DNA from: an uncultured Myxococcales bacterium
GTDB lineage: Bacteria > Myxococcota > Myxococcia > Myxococcales > Myxococcaceae
Reading direction: 5' to 3'
Assembly: GCA_937980205.1 (NCBI GenBank)
Contig: CALJKW010000022.1
Coordinates: forward strand, 124,001-188,000
Length of the DNA: 64,000 bases
The notes below the pieces were generated by a model. That model did no database searches and was not told the DNA's origin. It worked only from the letters and a program-made list of their open reading frames with translations. Each line of letters begins with the position of its first letter. The first letter of the stretch is position 1. The position numbers and the translations under genes are program-made. Positions 43,475-51,848 of this stretch are shown piece by piece.

Positions 43475-43924
43475 TCACGGGTGTTCTTCGAGCATCTTCT
43501 TGTGCTCGGCGACGAGCTTCTCGTGCTCCTTGAGGAGCTTCTCGTCGTCCTTCTTCAGCGCCGCGTCCTCTTTCTCCATCTTGGCGTGGTCCTTGGCGAT
43601 GTTCTTGGCGGCGGGGTCTTTCTGGTGGGCCTCTTCGAGCTTCGCGTGCGCCTGCAGCAACGCCGCGTGCTTCTCGAGCAGCTTCGCGTGCTGGTCGATC
43701 ACCTTCTTGTGCGCGGCCTCGAGCTTGTCGTGCTTCGGGTCAGCGGCCGTGCCCTTCTTCTGGTCGTGCTCGTCGACCATGGCCTTGTGCGCCTCCTCGA
43801 GCTTCGCGTGCTCTTCCTCCATCGCCTTGTGCTCCTCTTCGAGCTTGGTGTGGGCGGCGACGAGCGCCTCGTGATCGAGCGCGGGCTCGGCGGCGAGCAG
43901 CGACAGCATCGTTACGGTCAACAT
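43475..43924 (-). CDS. Exported coiled-coil protein with histidine every seventh residue
   Basis: Not recognised. 149 residues; a short signal-like start (MLTVTMLSLLAAEPA), then a nearly continuous helix of heptads of the type KLEEEHKAMEEEHAKLEEAH. His recurs at the same heptad position: five in a row, then five more, then three, 16 His in all, giving a histidine stripe along one face. This could bind metal ions or sense pH. It follows the metal-uptake-like operon by 42 bases. Confidence 0.7.
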   Translation of the reverse strand: MLTVTMLSLLAAEPALDHEALVAAHTKLEEEHKAMEEEHAKLEEAHKAMVDEHDQKKGTAADPKHDKLEAAHKKVIDQHAKLLEKHAALLQAHAKLEEAHQKDPAAKNIAKDHAKMEKEDAALKKDDEKLLKEHEKLVAEHKKMLEEHP

Positions 43925-43966
43925 GGCGGGTCAGGCTCCTTCGCGACGTGAGGCGGGTTGAACGGC

Positions 43967-44260
43967 TCATCTCAGACAGCTGTGGCTCAGCGCTTCGGTG
44001 GTGGCGGCGGCGGCGATGCACGCCGGCGCCTGGCGCGGCAGCGGACGGCCGACGCAGCGCTGGAGATCGGGAGCGAACCGCCGGCGCAGCTCCTGCTTCT
44101 TGCGCTCGGCGAGGGCAGGGTCCTTGAACCCCTGCTCCGAGAGCTCGATGTCGACGATGCGGTCGAGCACCTGCTCGCACACCTCGGCCGTGGCCCGCTC
44201 TCGCGCGCACGCTGCGGCGAGCAGGGCCAGAACGAGGAGGAGCGAGCGCGAGCGCCTCAC
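43967..44260 (-). CDS. Small Cys-containing lipoprotein
   Basis: 97 residues with a lipoprotein signal (LLLVLALLAAAC). The mature part is helical with Cys at CEQVL, QRCVGR, PACIAAA and HSCLR, probably two disulfides. The GTG at 44260 overlaps the tonB stop (GTGA), placing it in the operon. Function unknown. Confidence 0.7.
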   Translation of the reverse strand: MRRSRSLLLVLALLAAACARERATAEVCEQVLDRIVDIELSEQGFKDPALAERKKQELRRRFAPDLQRCVGRPLPRQAPACIAAAATTEALSHSCLR

Positions 44261-45078
44261 CGCGTGAACCTCACGCGGATGGGCGGCGACGTCGCGTCGA
44301 TCGGCTCGCCCGAACGGTCCTTCGCCGAGACGAAGCGGGTCCGCATGGCGCACGCCACGGCCGCGGCTCCGAAGCCGTGGCCCGGGTCCGCGACCAGGTT
44401 CGCAGAGAGCGCGTGCCCGTCTTTCGCCACCCGAACCCTGAGCACCACGAACTGCTCGTAGATGGGCTCGTCATCGGCGGCTCGCGGCCAGGCGCACTGC
44501 CACCCGTCGGCGTCGAGCTGCACCGGGCTCGACCGGTCGGGCTCTCCCGGCTGCAGCGTCGGCTCGGCGCCCGGCTGCACCTCGCTCGTCTGCACCGCCA
44601 CCGGGTTCGTGCCGCTCGACGACGTGGTGCCGCCCGCGTAGGTGCTCGCGGTACCGGTGACGAAGGCCTCGGCGCTCAGGTCGACGGGCTCGTCAGCCGC
44701 CGGCTCCTGCGCCACGATGCTGCCGGCCTGCGCGGGAGGCGGAGGCGCCGCCGCGACGTGCGCCACCGCGGGCGGCGCTGCGGCCGCAGGCGGTGGTGGC
44801 GCCGGCGCCGCGGCCGGAGGCGGCGCGGGCGGCACCTGAATCTCGATCTCATCCTCTCGGCCGAGCTCGTCGTGCAGCTTCGCCGCGAGCTCTGCGCTCC
44901 AGCTCTCGAGTGAGGGCTCGGTGGCGGCCGCGAGTGCCCACAGCGCGAGGTGAAGGCCCACCGCCACCGCCGCGGCGAGCGCGAGCGGCCGCCGGCGCGG
45001 GGCCGCGCGCCGGCTGAACACCACGTCGATGACGCGCGGCGCGGGGCTCGTCGTGGGCGTAAGAGAGGGCCGGCTCAC
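44257..45078 (-). CDS. tonB: TonB-family energy transducer of the metal-uptake-like operon
   Basis: 273 residues: basic N terminus, one membrane segment (about 30-52), a long Ala/Pro-rich periplasmic spacer (PPAPPPAAAPAPPPPAAAAP), and a C-terminal domain (about 190-273) of the TonB type, YEQFVVLRVRVAKDGHALSA. The C-terminal domain has Cys in WQCAW and VACAMR, unusual for TonB. GTG at 45078 overlaps the exbD stop. Confidence 0.82.
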   Translation of the reverse strand: MSRPSLTPTTSPAPRVIDVVFSRRAAPRRRPLALAAAVAVGLHLALWALAAATEPSLESWSAELAAKLHDELGREDEIEIQVPPAPPPAAAPAPPPPAAAAPPAVAHVAAAPPPPAQAGSIVAQEPAADEPVDLSAEAFVTGTASTYAGGTTSSSGTNPVAVQTSEVQPGAEPTLQPGEPDRSSPVQLDADGWQCAWPRAADDEPIYEQFVVLRVRVAKDGHALSANLVADPGHGFGAAAVACAMRTRFVSAKDRSGEPIDATSPPIRVRFTR

Positions 45079-45494
45079 TGAGCGACATCGTCCGCGGGCA
45101 ATGTCCCGAACGCAATCCGCGAGATGCCGGCGCCCTTGAGCAGATCGAGCGCGTGGATGACGCGGCGGTGCGCCACGTCGCCGTCGGCGGTGATGACGGC
45201 GCGCACCGAACCGTCACGCGCGAACGCCTCGCGCGCCAGGCGGGTCAGCGCCGCGTCGTCGGGTGCGGCCTCTCCGTTCACCATCGTCGCGCCAGCCTTG
45301 GTGAGCACCACCGAGAAGACGACCTGCGTCTGCTCGGTCGTCGTCGCTTTCGGAAGATCGAGCGACACCGCCGGCGTCACCACGATCTTCGCGGTGACGA
45401 TGAAGATGATGAGCAGCACCAGGGTGATGTCGACGAGCGGCGTGACGTTGATTCCCTCGATGAGCCCGCCGCTCTTTTCAGTGTGACCGGCCAC
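45075..45494 (-). CDS. exbD: ExbD/TolR protein of the metal-uptake-like operon
   Basis: 139 residues with INVTPLVDITLVLLIIFIVT, the membrane helix carrying the essential Asp, and a periplasmic ExbD domain. GTG at 45494, 4 bases after exbB. Confidence 0.92.
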   Translation of the reverse strand: MAGHTEKSGGLIEGINVTPLVDITLVLLIIFIVTAKIVVTPAVSLDLPKATTTEQTQVVFSVVLTKAGATMVNGEAAPDDAALTRLAREAFARDGSVRAVITADGDVAHRRVIHALDLLKGAGISRIAFGTLPADDVAQ

Positions 45495-45498
45495 GGCG

Positions 45499-46248
45499 TC
45501 AGACCCTTCCTTGCAGCGACGCCTTCACCAGGCCGGCGAGCGGAGGCGCCCCGCCCGGCGCATCGACGCTGCGCTCGTTTCCTCCACCCCCGTCGGGCAG
45601 CTGCGGCGTGCCACAGAGGTATGCGAGCAGCAGGTTCGAGAGCACCTCGCTGCCCGACAGCAGCGTGGCGAGCCGGCGCTGCAGGTAGTTGTGCGCGGCC
45701 ACCGCCGGCAGCGCCACCGCGATGCCGATGGCGGTGGCGACCAGCGCCTCGGCGATTCCGCTCATCACCGTCTGCGACGCGGCCTGGCCGCCGCCGTGGC
45801 CCAGCGCGCCGTGGCCGAGCTCTTCGAACGCCTCGATGACTCCGATGACGGTGCCGAACAGCCCGATGAACGGCGCGTTGTTGCCCAGCGTGCCGAGGTA
45901 GGCGAGCCGCTTCTCGAGCTGGCTCTTCTCGAGCGCGAGCGCGCTGGACATCGCCTTGTCCACCGCGGCCGGGCCCAGGTGCGAGAGGCGCAGGCCCGCG
46001 GCCGCCACCGAGGCGGCGACCGCGTCGGAGCGCGACAGCTCTTCCGCCGCCTCGGCCAGCTGCCGCGCCTCGAGCCGGCGAGCGAGCCCCTCCGCGAGCG
46101 CGCGCAGGTCGCCTTCCTTCCGGCGGAAGGTGAGCCAGCGCTCGACGGCGACACCGACGCTGCCGACGGAGAGCGCGCCGAGGAGCCACAGCACCCAGCT
46201 GGCTCCCGCGCTCAAGAAGAAGTGCTTGATGGCGTCGACGGTGTTCAT
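45499..46248 (-). CDS. exbB: ExbB/TolQ protein of the metal-uptake-like operon
   Basis: 249 residues, three membrane segments; conserved blocks NNAPFIGLFGTVIGVIEAF and GIAEALVATAIGIAVALPAV. ATG at 46248 overlaps the stop of the 55-residue His-rich gene by 4 bases. It differs clearly from the ExbB at 32710, so the two modules are independent. Confidence 0.92.
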   Translation of the reverse strand: MNTVDAIKHFFLSAGASWVLWLLGALSVGSVGVAVERWLTFRRKEGDLRALAEGLARRLEARQLAEAAEELSRSDAVAASVAAAGLRLSHLGPAAVDKAMSSALALEKSQLEKRLAYLGTLGNNAPFIGLFGTVIGVIEAFEELGHGALGHGGGQAASQTVMSGIAEALVATAIGIAVALPAVAAHNYLQRRLATLLSGSEVLSNLLLAYLCGTPQLPDGGGGNERSVDAPGGAPPLAGLVKASLQGRV

Positions 46249-46412
46249 GCGGTCTCTTCTCGAGGCATTGCACGCGCGGCGTGGTGGCCCCCGTGCTGGT
46301 GGTGGCGCCCGAGCAGCACCATGTTCCAGAGCCCGGCCGCCAGCAACCGCGCGAAGGCGGCGCACTCCGGGAGCACCGCCTTCGGGTGCGCAGGCGTGAT
46401 GGGCGTTCTCAA
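46245..46412 (-). CDS. His-rich 55-residue protein embedded in metal operon
   Basis: A small gene fitted between two others with 4-base overlaps at both ends: TTG start at 46412 (TTGA with the preceding stop) and TGA inside the exbB ATGA. The product has a hydrophobic middle (FARLLAAGLWNMVLLG) followed by RHHQHGGHHAARAMP, a dense metal-ligand cluster. It has one Cys. Likely a membrane-associated metal chaperone or sensor; no family recognised. Confidence 0.65.
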   Translation of the reverse strand: MRTPITPAHPKAVLPECAAFARLLAAGLWNMVLLGRHHQHGGHHAARAMPREETA

Positions 46413-47371
46413 TGCGAGTGACCCATGCCGTCGATGCCGCACTCGCCCTCGCCGTTCATGTGGCCCAGGGTCTTCAGCTGCGCGGTCACGTACTTCCACA
46501 TGGTGTCGAGCGGCGTGATGGGCGAGCCGCCGAGCTGGTAGCGCGTGTCGATCTCCGCGAGCGCGGTCGGAGTGACCGCCTCGAGCTCGGCGCGGGTCAC
46601 CGTTCCGTCGAGGTTCAGGTCGCAGTCGGCGAGCCACTGGGCGAGCCGGGTGACGCCGCCTTCGCTGCTCTCGGGAAAGCCGTTGAAGAAGAGGTGGTCA
46701 CCGTGGAGCGTCGCCGCGACCGTCTGGGTCATGCCCTTCGCGATCGTGAAGCCGGGCTTCTCGTCGAGCTCGCAGGGCCCGTAGGTGGTCTCCGCCTGCA
46801 CCGTGAAGTCGAAGGCGACCGAAGTGGCCGCGTAGCAGGCGTGGCCCGCGCTGTTCATGCCCATGGCCGTCTTGCCGCCCGGCATGGCGAGCGACGGCGG
46901 AGGGCACGAGCGACCGTCGGTCTTGGTGATGGTGCCGGCGACGAGGTACGTGGCGTCGGCGGCCTTCATCGCGTCGAAGTCGGCCTGGGTCACGCTCTCG
47001 TGCTTCGTGGCGCCGTCGGCCGCGCCAGGCGTGGCGAAGCCGAAGTTCCAGGTGCCGGCCTGCATCATGTCCAGCGTCCACAGCGCGAGCCCCGACGCCG
47101 GCACCTTCTTCAGGTCCACCACGTAGACCTCTTCCGCGTGGGTGTGGACCTTGCTGTCGGTCGCGAGCTCGACCTCGATGTCGCCGATGGCGACGAGGTA
47201 CTTCGAGAAGTCGACGGTCCAACCGTCCCTGATGTTCTCCGCGCCGGTGCCCGGCGTGAGCCCTTCGGTGATGACGTCCTCCGCCTCGACGATCACCGAC
47301 AGCGTGCCGACACCCGGGCCGCACGCCGAAAGCACTGCCACGGACACCACAGCTGCAAATCGCGTCTTCAT
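46409..47371 (-). CDS. Secreted lipoprotein with EF-hand-like loop and His-rich end
   Basis: 320 residues. Lipoprotein signal ends VLSAC. The body is mainly beta with KVHTHAEEVYVVDLK, several Cys (SCPPPS, HACYA, GPCELD), an EF-hand-like loop DCDLNLDGTVTRAELE, and a C terminus GECGIDGMGHSH. The family is not recognised; length and position recall periplasmic metal-binding partners of TonB receptors. ATG at 47371 has AAGGAG 11 bases upstream and opens the signal peptide; an earlier ATG at 47407 overlaps the previous stop. Confidence 0.75.
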   Translation of the reverse strand: MKTRFAAVVSVAVLSACGPGVGTLSVIVEAEDVITEGLTPGTGAENIRDGWTVDFSKYLVAIGDIEVELATDSKVHTHAEEVYVVDLKKVPASGLALWTLDMMQAGTWNFGFATPGAADGATKHESVTQADFDAMKAADATYLVAGTITKTDGRSCPPPSLAMPGGKTAMGMNSAGHACYAATSVAFDFTVQAETTYGPCELDEKPGFTIAKGMTQTVAATLHGDHLFFNGFPESSEGGVTRLAQWLADCDLNLDGTVTRAELEAVTPTALAEIDTRYQLGGSPITPLDTMWKYVTAQLKTLGHMNGEGECGIDGMGHSH

Positions 47372-47403
47372 GTGTGCACGTCTCCTTTGCTTCGTCTCCC
47401 CAC

Positions 47404-48261
47404 TCATGGGGCCTTGCTCCACTCGAACGATGGCCGCACACCCGCGACCACCGCGTTACGGACAGCTCGATCTCCCTGGCTTCCCGGCGCGAACCGCGCG
47501 CGGTCGACGCAGCCCTGGCCGCGCAGGCAGCGCAGCCCCTCGGCGGCGCAGTCGCGCTGCGAGCTCACGCTGCCGTCGGGGGCGCACGAGCGCTGCACGT
47601 CGGCGGCGCAGACGGTCGCAGGGCCTTGCGGGGCGCACGAGGCGTCTTCCACCAGCTCGTCGAAGTCGACCTCCTTCATCCAGGGGCTCGCGTCGAAGCG
47701 AACGGTGAGCGCGGCGTCGTCGCTGCCCAGCTCGTGCTGGAACCGCTCGCTCTTGCTCTTGCGGATGATGCTGACGCCCAGCTCGTTCTCCTGCTGGATG
47801 CGCAGCTGAACCTCGAAGGGCAGCTGCCGGCCGGCCCGCCTCGCGACGCCGGTCAGGCGCACCGAGTTGCCGCCGAGCGCCTCCGCCGCAGGGAGCACGG
47901 TCGGGGCCTGCTGCGTCAGCAGCGAGGTGATGCCGAGGTCGTACATCCACGAGTTGACGGTGCCGCTGACGCCCGTGAGCACGCCCGCGTCGCGCGGCGA
48001 CGGGTCGAGCGCGTCGACCACCGCCGAGTCGACCCACTCGGCGCGGGCCGAGTCGCACAGCGCGCCCGCCTCGAAGCCGGGACACAGGTAGAGCGGACCG
48101 AAGGCGAGCTGCGCCGAGGTGAGCTCGACGCTCCAGCCATTGGCGGCGGCGACCGGCGCGCTCACCTGGGTTCCGGCGACGCGCATCACCATCGAGACCT
48201 CGGCCTGCCCGACGTCGACGCAGGCGGCGAGGCAGAGCAGCGGCAGCAGTCGGAGCCTCAC
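47404..48261 (-). CDS. Secreted lipoprotein-like protein, unknown
   Basis: 285 residues; signal ends LLCLAAC (lipobox). The mature part is beta-rich, and its C-terminal 90 residues hold paired Cys (DASCAPQGPATVCAADVQRSC, split as ASCAPQ, TVCAAD, RSCAPDG, RDCAAEGLRCLRGQGC), a compact disulfide domain. GTG at 48261 overlaps the receptor stop (GTGA). It is probably a partner of the receptor at the outer membrane. Confidence 0.72.
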   Translation of the reverse strand: MRLRLLPLLCLAACVDVGQAEVSMVMRVAGTQVSAPVAAANGWSVELTSAQLAFGPLYLCPGFEAGALCDSARAEWVDSAVVDALDPSPRDAGVLTGVSGTVNSWMYDLGITSLLTQQAPTVLPAAEALGGNSVRLTGVARRAGRQLPFEVQLRIQQENELGVSIIRKSKSERFQHELGSDDAALTVRFDASPWMKEVDFDELVEDASCAPQGPATVCAADVQRSCAPDGSVSSQRDCAAEGLRCLRGQGCVDRARFAPGSQGDRAVRNAVVAGVRPSFEWSKAP

Positions 48262-50795
48262 AGCGACACCCCCAGGGTGACCCACCACGAGAACGGCGCT
48301 CCGGCGATCAGGTGACGCTCGGGGCTGCGCTTGCGCGGCGCCTCGGGGTCCCACGTCGACGAGAAGTTGAGCTCGGTCGCGGCGTAGCGCGTGTTGAGCA
48401 GGTTGAAGGCGTCGAAGCTGAGCTCGAACGGGCCCCACTGGAGCCCGAGCGACGCGTCGAGCAGGGCGACGTGGTCGGCGAAGGCGCCGTACGGGAGCGG
48501 CCGCGGTGACAGGTACGAGAGGCCCAGCCCCGCGCGGCCGATGAGCGGCCAGCGCCACGCGTCGCGCAGCAGCGTGGGCCGGGCGCCGAGGTCGAGGCGC
48601 GCCACCACCGGCGGCACGAACGGCAGGCTCTGCCCCGGCTGGAACTGTGGCAGCGGCTCTTCCGCGGAAGCCGGCGGCGGGTCGAGCAGCTGCGCGTGCA
48701 CGTAGGTGACCGAGAGCGCCGCCACGACCCAGTCGAGGGGCCGCGCCTGCGCGTGGAAGACGGCGCCCAGGCGCTGCGTCTGGCCGATGCGCTCGAGGCG
48801 GCCCTCGTCGGGGTGGAAGGCGACGTCGTCGGAGAGGTGCGTGTAGTAGCCGGCGAGCGAGAGCTGAAGGCGCTCGTCGGGCTCGAAGCGCGCGCCCAGA
48901 TCGGCGGAGCGCACCTTGGAGAACGGCGCGTTCTCTCCATCGTCGAGGGTGCGGGCCTGGGGCGAGCGGTAGCCTTCGCCGTAGGCCGCGCGAACGGACA
49001 CCCCGTCGACCGGGCGGACCTCGACGCTCGCGCGCGGCCCCACCGCGAGGCCGAAGGCGCTGCGTCGATAGCCCACGATGTAGCTGTCTTTCGGCCGCAC
49101 CAGGGGCGCGAAGTTCCCCAGCCGGTCGTCGACGTCGTAGAAGAGCGCGTCGCCGCGCACGCCGACGCGCAGGTGCACCCAGCGCGAGAGCCTCCAGTCG
49201 AGATCTCCGAAGAAGCCGACGTCCGTGCCGAAGATGGCCGCGTCGACGCGACGGTCCCACGTCTGGCCGCGAACTGAAGCGTCGATGAGGTACTGCGCCT
49301 GGTCGATCGCGTCGACCCGGCCCGTAAGCCCGAGCTCCAGCGTGCCGCTCGCCCACGAGGTCGGCTGGTACGGGCGCGTGCGGTAGCGCCCGTTCAGGCC
49401 CGCCGAGAAGGTGCGGTTCTGCTGCTCGATCAGGTCTCCGCGTCCGGCGACGTTCGCCAGGGTCCGCGAGCGGTGAATGAAGCCGGTGAAGTTCTGCTGG
49501 ATGCGGAAGTTGTCGACGCTGAGCCAGACGCCGACGTCGGCGTTGTCTCCGCTGCTGCCGCGGTAATCGGCGAACAGGCCGAGCAACAGCCGCGCGGCGA
49601 GCGCGTTCTGCGCGCGCGCGGTGGCGTAGGGGTACACGTCATAGAAGCCGATGCGCCCGGCCTCGACGTCGTCGGAGCGCACCACGCCGGCGAGCTGCGC
49701 GCGCGCTCCGTAGAGAATGCCCAGCGCCCGGTAGCGCCACGCGCCGGTGCCGAAGGCCACCTGCGCGACCGCGCTGGCGGTCTCACCGCTGCGGTTCTCT
49801 CCGAAGCCGTCGGTGCGGTTGTATTGCACGGCGCCGAAGGTGCCGCGGGGCTGCCCCTCGGGCGCCCACGCGAGGTACTGGCGGAAGGTGTTGAAGCGGC
49901 CGTACGACGACTTCGCCTGCCAGCCGCGCTTCTCCGCCCCGAGTCGCACGTCGATGGTGCCGGCGACGGCGAAGTCTCCTTGCCGGGGGTCGTAGACGCC
50001 CTCGGTCGCCTGCAGCTCGTCGACCGTCTCGGCGATGAGGAAGCCCAGGTCGGCGTAGCCCTGCCCGTGGATGTGAGAGGGCAGGTTGATGGGAATCCCG
50101 CCGACGCGGAACTCGATGTCCTGGCCGTGGTCGGCGTCGAAGCCGCGCAGCGAGTAGCGGTGGCCCACGGCGAGCCCCTCGGAGCGCGCGATGTAGAGGC
50201 CCGGCACGGTGCGCAGCGTCTCGGCGCCCTCTTGCCGCGGCGCGGCCTCGAGCACCGGCTTGCCGACGGTGAACGAGCTCGCGCCGCGATCTTCGGTGCG
50301 CAGCTTCCGCTCGCCGCGCACCGTGACGTCGATGGCTCCCTCGTCGCCAGCGTCGGGGGCGGGCAGCGGGGCGCTGCCGTCGGCCGGCGAGGTGGCGCCG
50401 GCGTCCTGCGGCGGTGCGCCCGCGTCGGGTGGCGTCGGGAGCGCGGGAAGCACGAACTGGAACGGAACGCGAATGCGAGCCCGCACCGGCTCGCCGCCCC
50501 GCGTCGCCGGCTTGAAGCGCCACTGCCGCACCGCCGCGAGCGCCGCCTCGTCCAGCCCGCCGCCGGCTGCCTCGAAGACCTCTGCCGCGCTCACCATGCC
50601 GTCGGGGTCCACGGTGACGAGCAGCGTGGAGGTGCCCTCTTTGCGCGCCGCGAGCGCGTCGGGCGGGTAGACCGCCTCGACCTGCGTCACCACCTCGGGC
50701 AGCGTGACCTGCTCCTGCGCGAAGACGCTGCCGGCGTGCAGGCCGGTCCAGAGCGCGCAGCAGGCGGCGAGCGCCGCGGTGCGCTTGCCCGGCAT
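48258..50795 (-). CDS. TonB-dependent receptor with N-terminal TonB-type domain
   Basis: 845 residues. Signal peptide 1-26 (ends VFAQ). Residues about 30-112 are a TonB C-terminal-like domain (VYPPDALAARKEGTSTLLVT ... LDEAALAAVRQWRFKPATRGG), unusual at this place. A Pro/Asp-rich linker leads to the plug (VTVRGERKLRTEDRG ... YSLRGFDADHGQDIEFRVGG ... SHIHGQGYADLG) and a beta-barrel ending in Leu. His in the plug loops and the operon context suggest a metal or metallophore substrate. ATG at 50795 chosen as it opens the signal peptide. Confidence 0.85.
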   Translation of the reverse strand: MPGKRTAALAACCALWTGLHAGSVFAQEQVTLPEVVTQVEAVYPPDALAARKEGTSTLLVTVDPDGMVSAAEVFEAAGGGLDEAALAAVRQWRFKPATRGGEPVRARIRVPFQFVLPALPTPPDAGAPPQDAGATSPADGSAPLPAPDAGDEGAIDVTVRGERKLRTEDRGASSFTVGKPVLEAAPRQEGAETLRTVPGLYIARSEGLAVGHRYSLRGFDADHGQDIEFRVGGIPINLPSHIHGQGYADLGFLIAETVDELQATEGVYDPRQGDFAVAGTIDVRLGAEKRGWQAKSSYGRFNTFRQYLAWAPEGQPRGTFGAVQYNRTDGFGENRSGETASAVAQVAFGTGAWRYRALGILYGARAQLAGVVRSDDVEAGRIGFYDVYPYATARAQNALAARLLLGLFADYRGSSGDNADVGVWLSVDNFRIQQNFTGFIHRSRTLANVAGRGDLIEQQNRTFSAGLNGRYRTRPYQPTSWASGTLELGLTGRVDAIDQAQYLIDASVRGQTWDRRVDAAIFGTDVGFFGDLDWRLSRWVHLRVGVRGDALFYDVDDRLGNFAPLVRPKDSYIVGYRRSAFGLAVGPRASVEVRPVDGVSVRAAYGEGYRSPQARTLDDGENAPFSKVRSADLGARFEPDERLQLSLAGYYTHLSDDVAFHPDEGRLERIGQTQRLGAVFHAQARPLDWVVAALSVTYVHAQLLDPPPASAEEPLPQFQPGQSLPFVPPVVARLDLGARPTLLRDAWRWPLIGRAGLGLSYLSPRPLPYGAFADHVALLDASLGLQWGPFELSFDAFNLLNTRYAATELNFSSTWDPEAPRKRSPERHLIAGAPFSWWVTLGVSL

Positions 50796-51003
50796 CGCCG
50801 CGCGGCGGCGGCAACATTCACGCTGTAGAACGGGACGGCACATGGGGTGACCTGGGTGCTCCTCCGAAGGAGTGCGGATCGCTGCGGGTGGGTGGGCGGG
50901 TCGCTGCTTTATGCGGCGAGCTCTCGGGAGATCGGACCGCGCTCATCGGCCGCTGCCGGAACGCAGCACCGATCGCGCGTGATCGACGATCAGCTCGCGG
51001 CCG

Positions 51004-51444
51004 TCAGACCGTCGGCGAGCTCTTCGGCGCGACCCGGAGCAACGGCACCTGGGGCGCGTGCGAGAGCTCTGCCGGCGGCGCGTGCCGCTGACTCAGCAGA
51101 GCGAGTACGGCGAGACCCGACGAAGGTGCGCGGAGCAGCAGGCGCTCTCGGCGCTCGGCGAGCAGCGTGCAACGCTCGTGGGAATCGGCGGCGTCGCCCT
51201 CATCGGTGGTGAGCCCGGCGACATCGTCGTCGCTCGGCGCAACGGCTGCCACGGTCGCCGGGTGCGTCGTGGCCTCACCGACGTGGATGAGCTCGCCGTG
51301 CTGCGGGCAAACCGAGTGCTGCACCAGCAGCAGGTGACCGAGGCCGGACGCCTGCGCGACCAGCACGAACGAAGCCGCCAGAACGGCGACCGCCCGAAGC
51401 TTCGGGGCCGCTTCATGCTTCTGCTGGCGTCGTACCTTGAACAC
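51004..51444 (-). CDS. DUF2946-like exported protein
   Basis: 146 residues. One N-terminal membrane/signal segment (AVAVLAASFVLVAQA), then the signature CPQHGELIH and, later, HERCTLLAERRE, as in DUF2946-type proteins that commonly accompany copper-related TonB receptors. GTG at 51444. It is 208 bases upstream of the receptor on the same strand and may be the first gene of the operon. Confidence 0.6.
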   Translation of the reverse strand: MFKVRRQQKHEAAPKLRAVAVLAASFVLVAQASGLGHLLLVQHSVCPQHGELIHVGEATTHPATVAAVAPSDDDVAGLTTDEGDAADSHERCTLLAERRERLLLRAPSSGLAVLALLSQRHAPPAELSHAPQVPLLRVAPKSSPTV

Positions 51445-51525
51445 GGCGGTCGCTTCTCGCGCTCATGGCATAGATGCAATCGAGTGGCAAGAAGCGCCCC
51501 GTGCTGCCGTGCTAAGCGCACGCCC

Positions 51526-51765
51526 ATGAGAACGCTGCTGCTCGCCGCCTCGTTGCTGCTCTCGTGCTCGTCGGGTCCGATGGGGCGCGCCGACTGCGAC
51601 TACCTCGGCGAGCGGTGCCACGCGGCAGGCAGCGGCGCCAACGCGACCGCGACGCAGCGCGAGTGCCACGACAAGGCGCACGAGGGCTGGACGAACGCGG
51701 AGTGCGTGTCGAACAAGTCGCGCTGCGAAGCGGTGTGCCCGGCGTCGGGCGACGGCGGTCACTGA
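51526..51765 (+). CDS. Small Cys-rich lipoprotein
   Basis: 79 residues. Lipoprotein signal MRTLLLAASLLLSC. The mature part has regularly placed Cys (ADCDYLGERC, RECHDKAH, AECVSNKSRC, AVCPAS), probably three disulfides. Its last 95 bases are repeated, in decayed form, at 55103-55196. Divergent from the DUF2946-like gene (81 bases). Function unknown. Confidence 0.7.
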   Translation: MRTLLLAASLLLSCSSGPMGRADCDYLGERCHAAGSGANATATQRECHDKAHEGWTNAECVSNKSRCEAVCPASGDGGH

Positions 51766-51804
51766 GACATCGTCGCGGTGATGATGCTGCCACCGAGCAG
51801 CGCC
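51671..51804. repeat. Direct repeat copy A (134 bp)
   Basis: From ACAAGGCGCACGAGGGC to CCACCGAGCAGCGCC. The last 53 bases are identical to copy B at 55103-55235; the first 80 match with scattered changes and a one-base indel. It spans the end of the small lipoprotein gene and a fragment of the SDR gene end. Confidence 0.85.
51759..51804 (-). pseudogene. Remnant of SDR gene 3' end
   Basis: The last 15 codons of the SDR gene at 55190-55978 (ALLGGSIITATMSQ, stop) appear here in the same orientation relative to the lipoprotein gene, then similarity ends abruptly at GAGCTC (51805). It is too short to be functional and marks one edge of the inserted or duplicated block. Confidence 0.8.
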
Positions 51805-51848
51805 GAGCTCGGTCGACCAGCCTGGTCGTTCGGGCACGCAAGGGTCGC

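Noticed and set aside
46409..47371. Identification of this lipoprotein as MbnP
   Set aside because: The operon recalls MbnP-type systems but the sequence does not show the family's conserved Cys pattern clearly enough to name it.
50796..51003. Cobalamin or other metal-cofactor riboswitch upstream of the TonB receptor
   Set aside because: No B12-box or other recognisable consensus was found; only a small CTCC-TTCG-GGAG hairpin near the receptor start.
51805..51848. Transposon end or inverted terminal repeat at the edge of the Kelch block
   Set aside because: No inverted repeat or transposase was found at either edge; only the direct repeats are supported.
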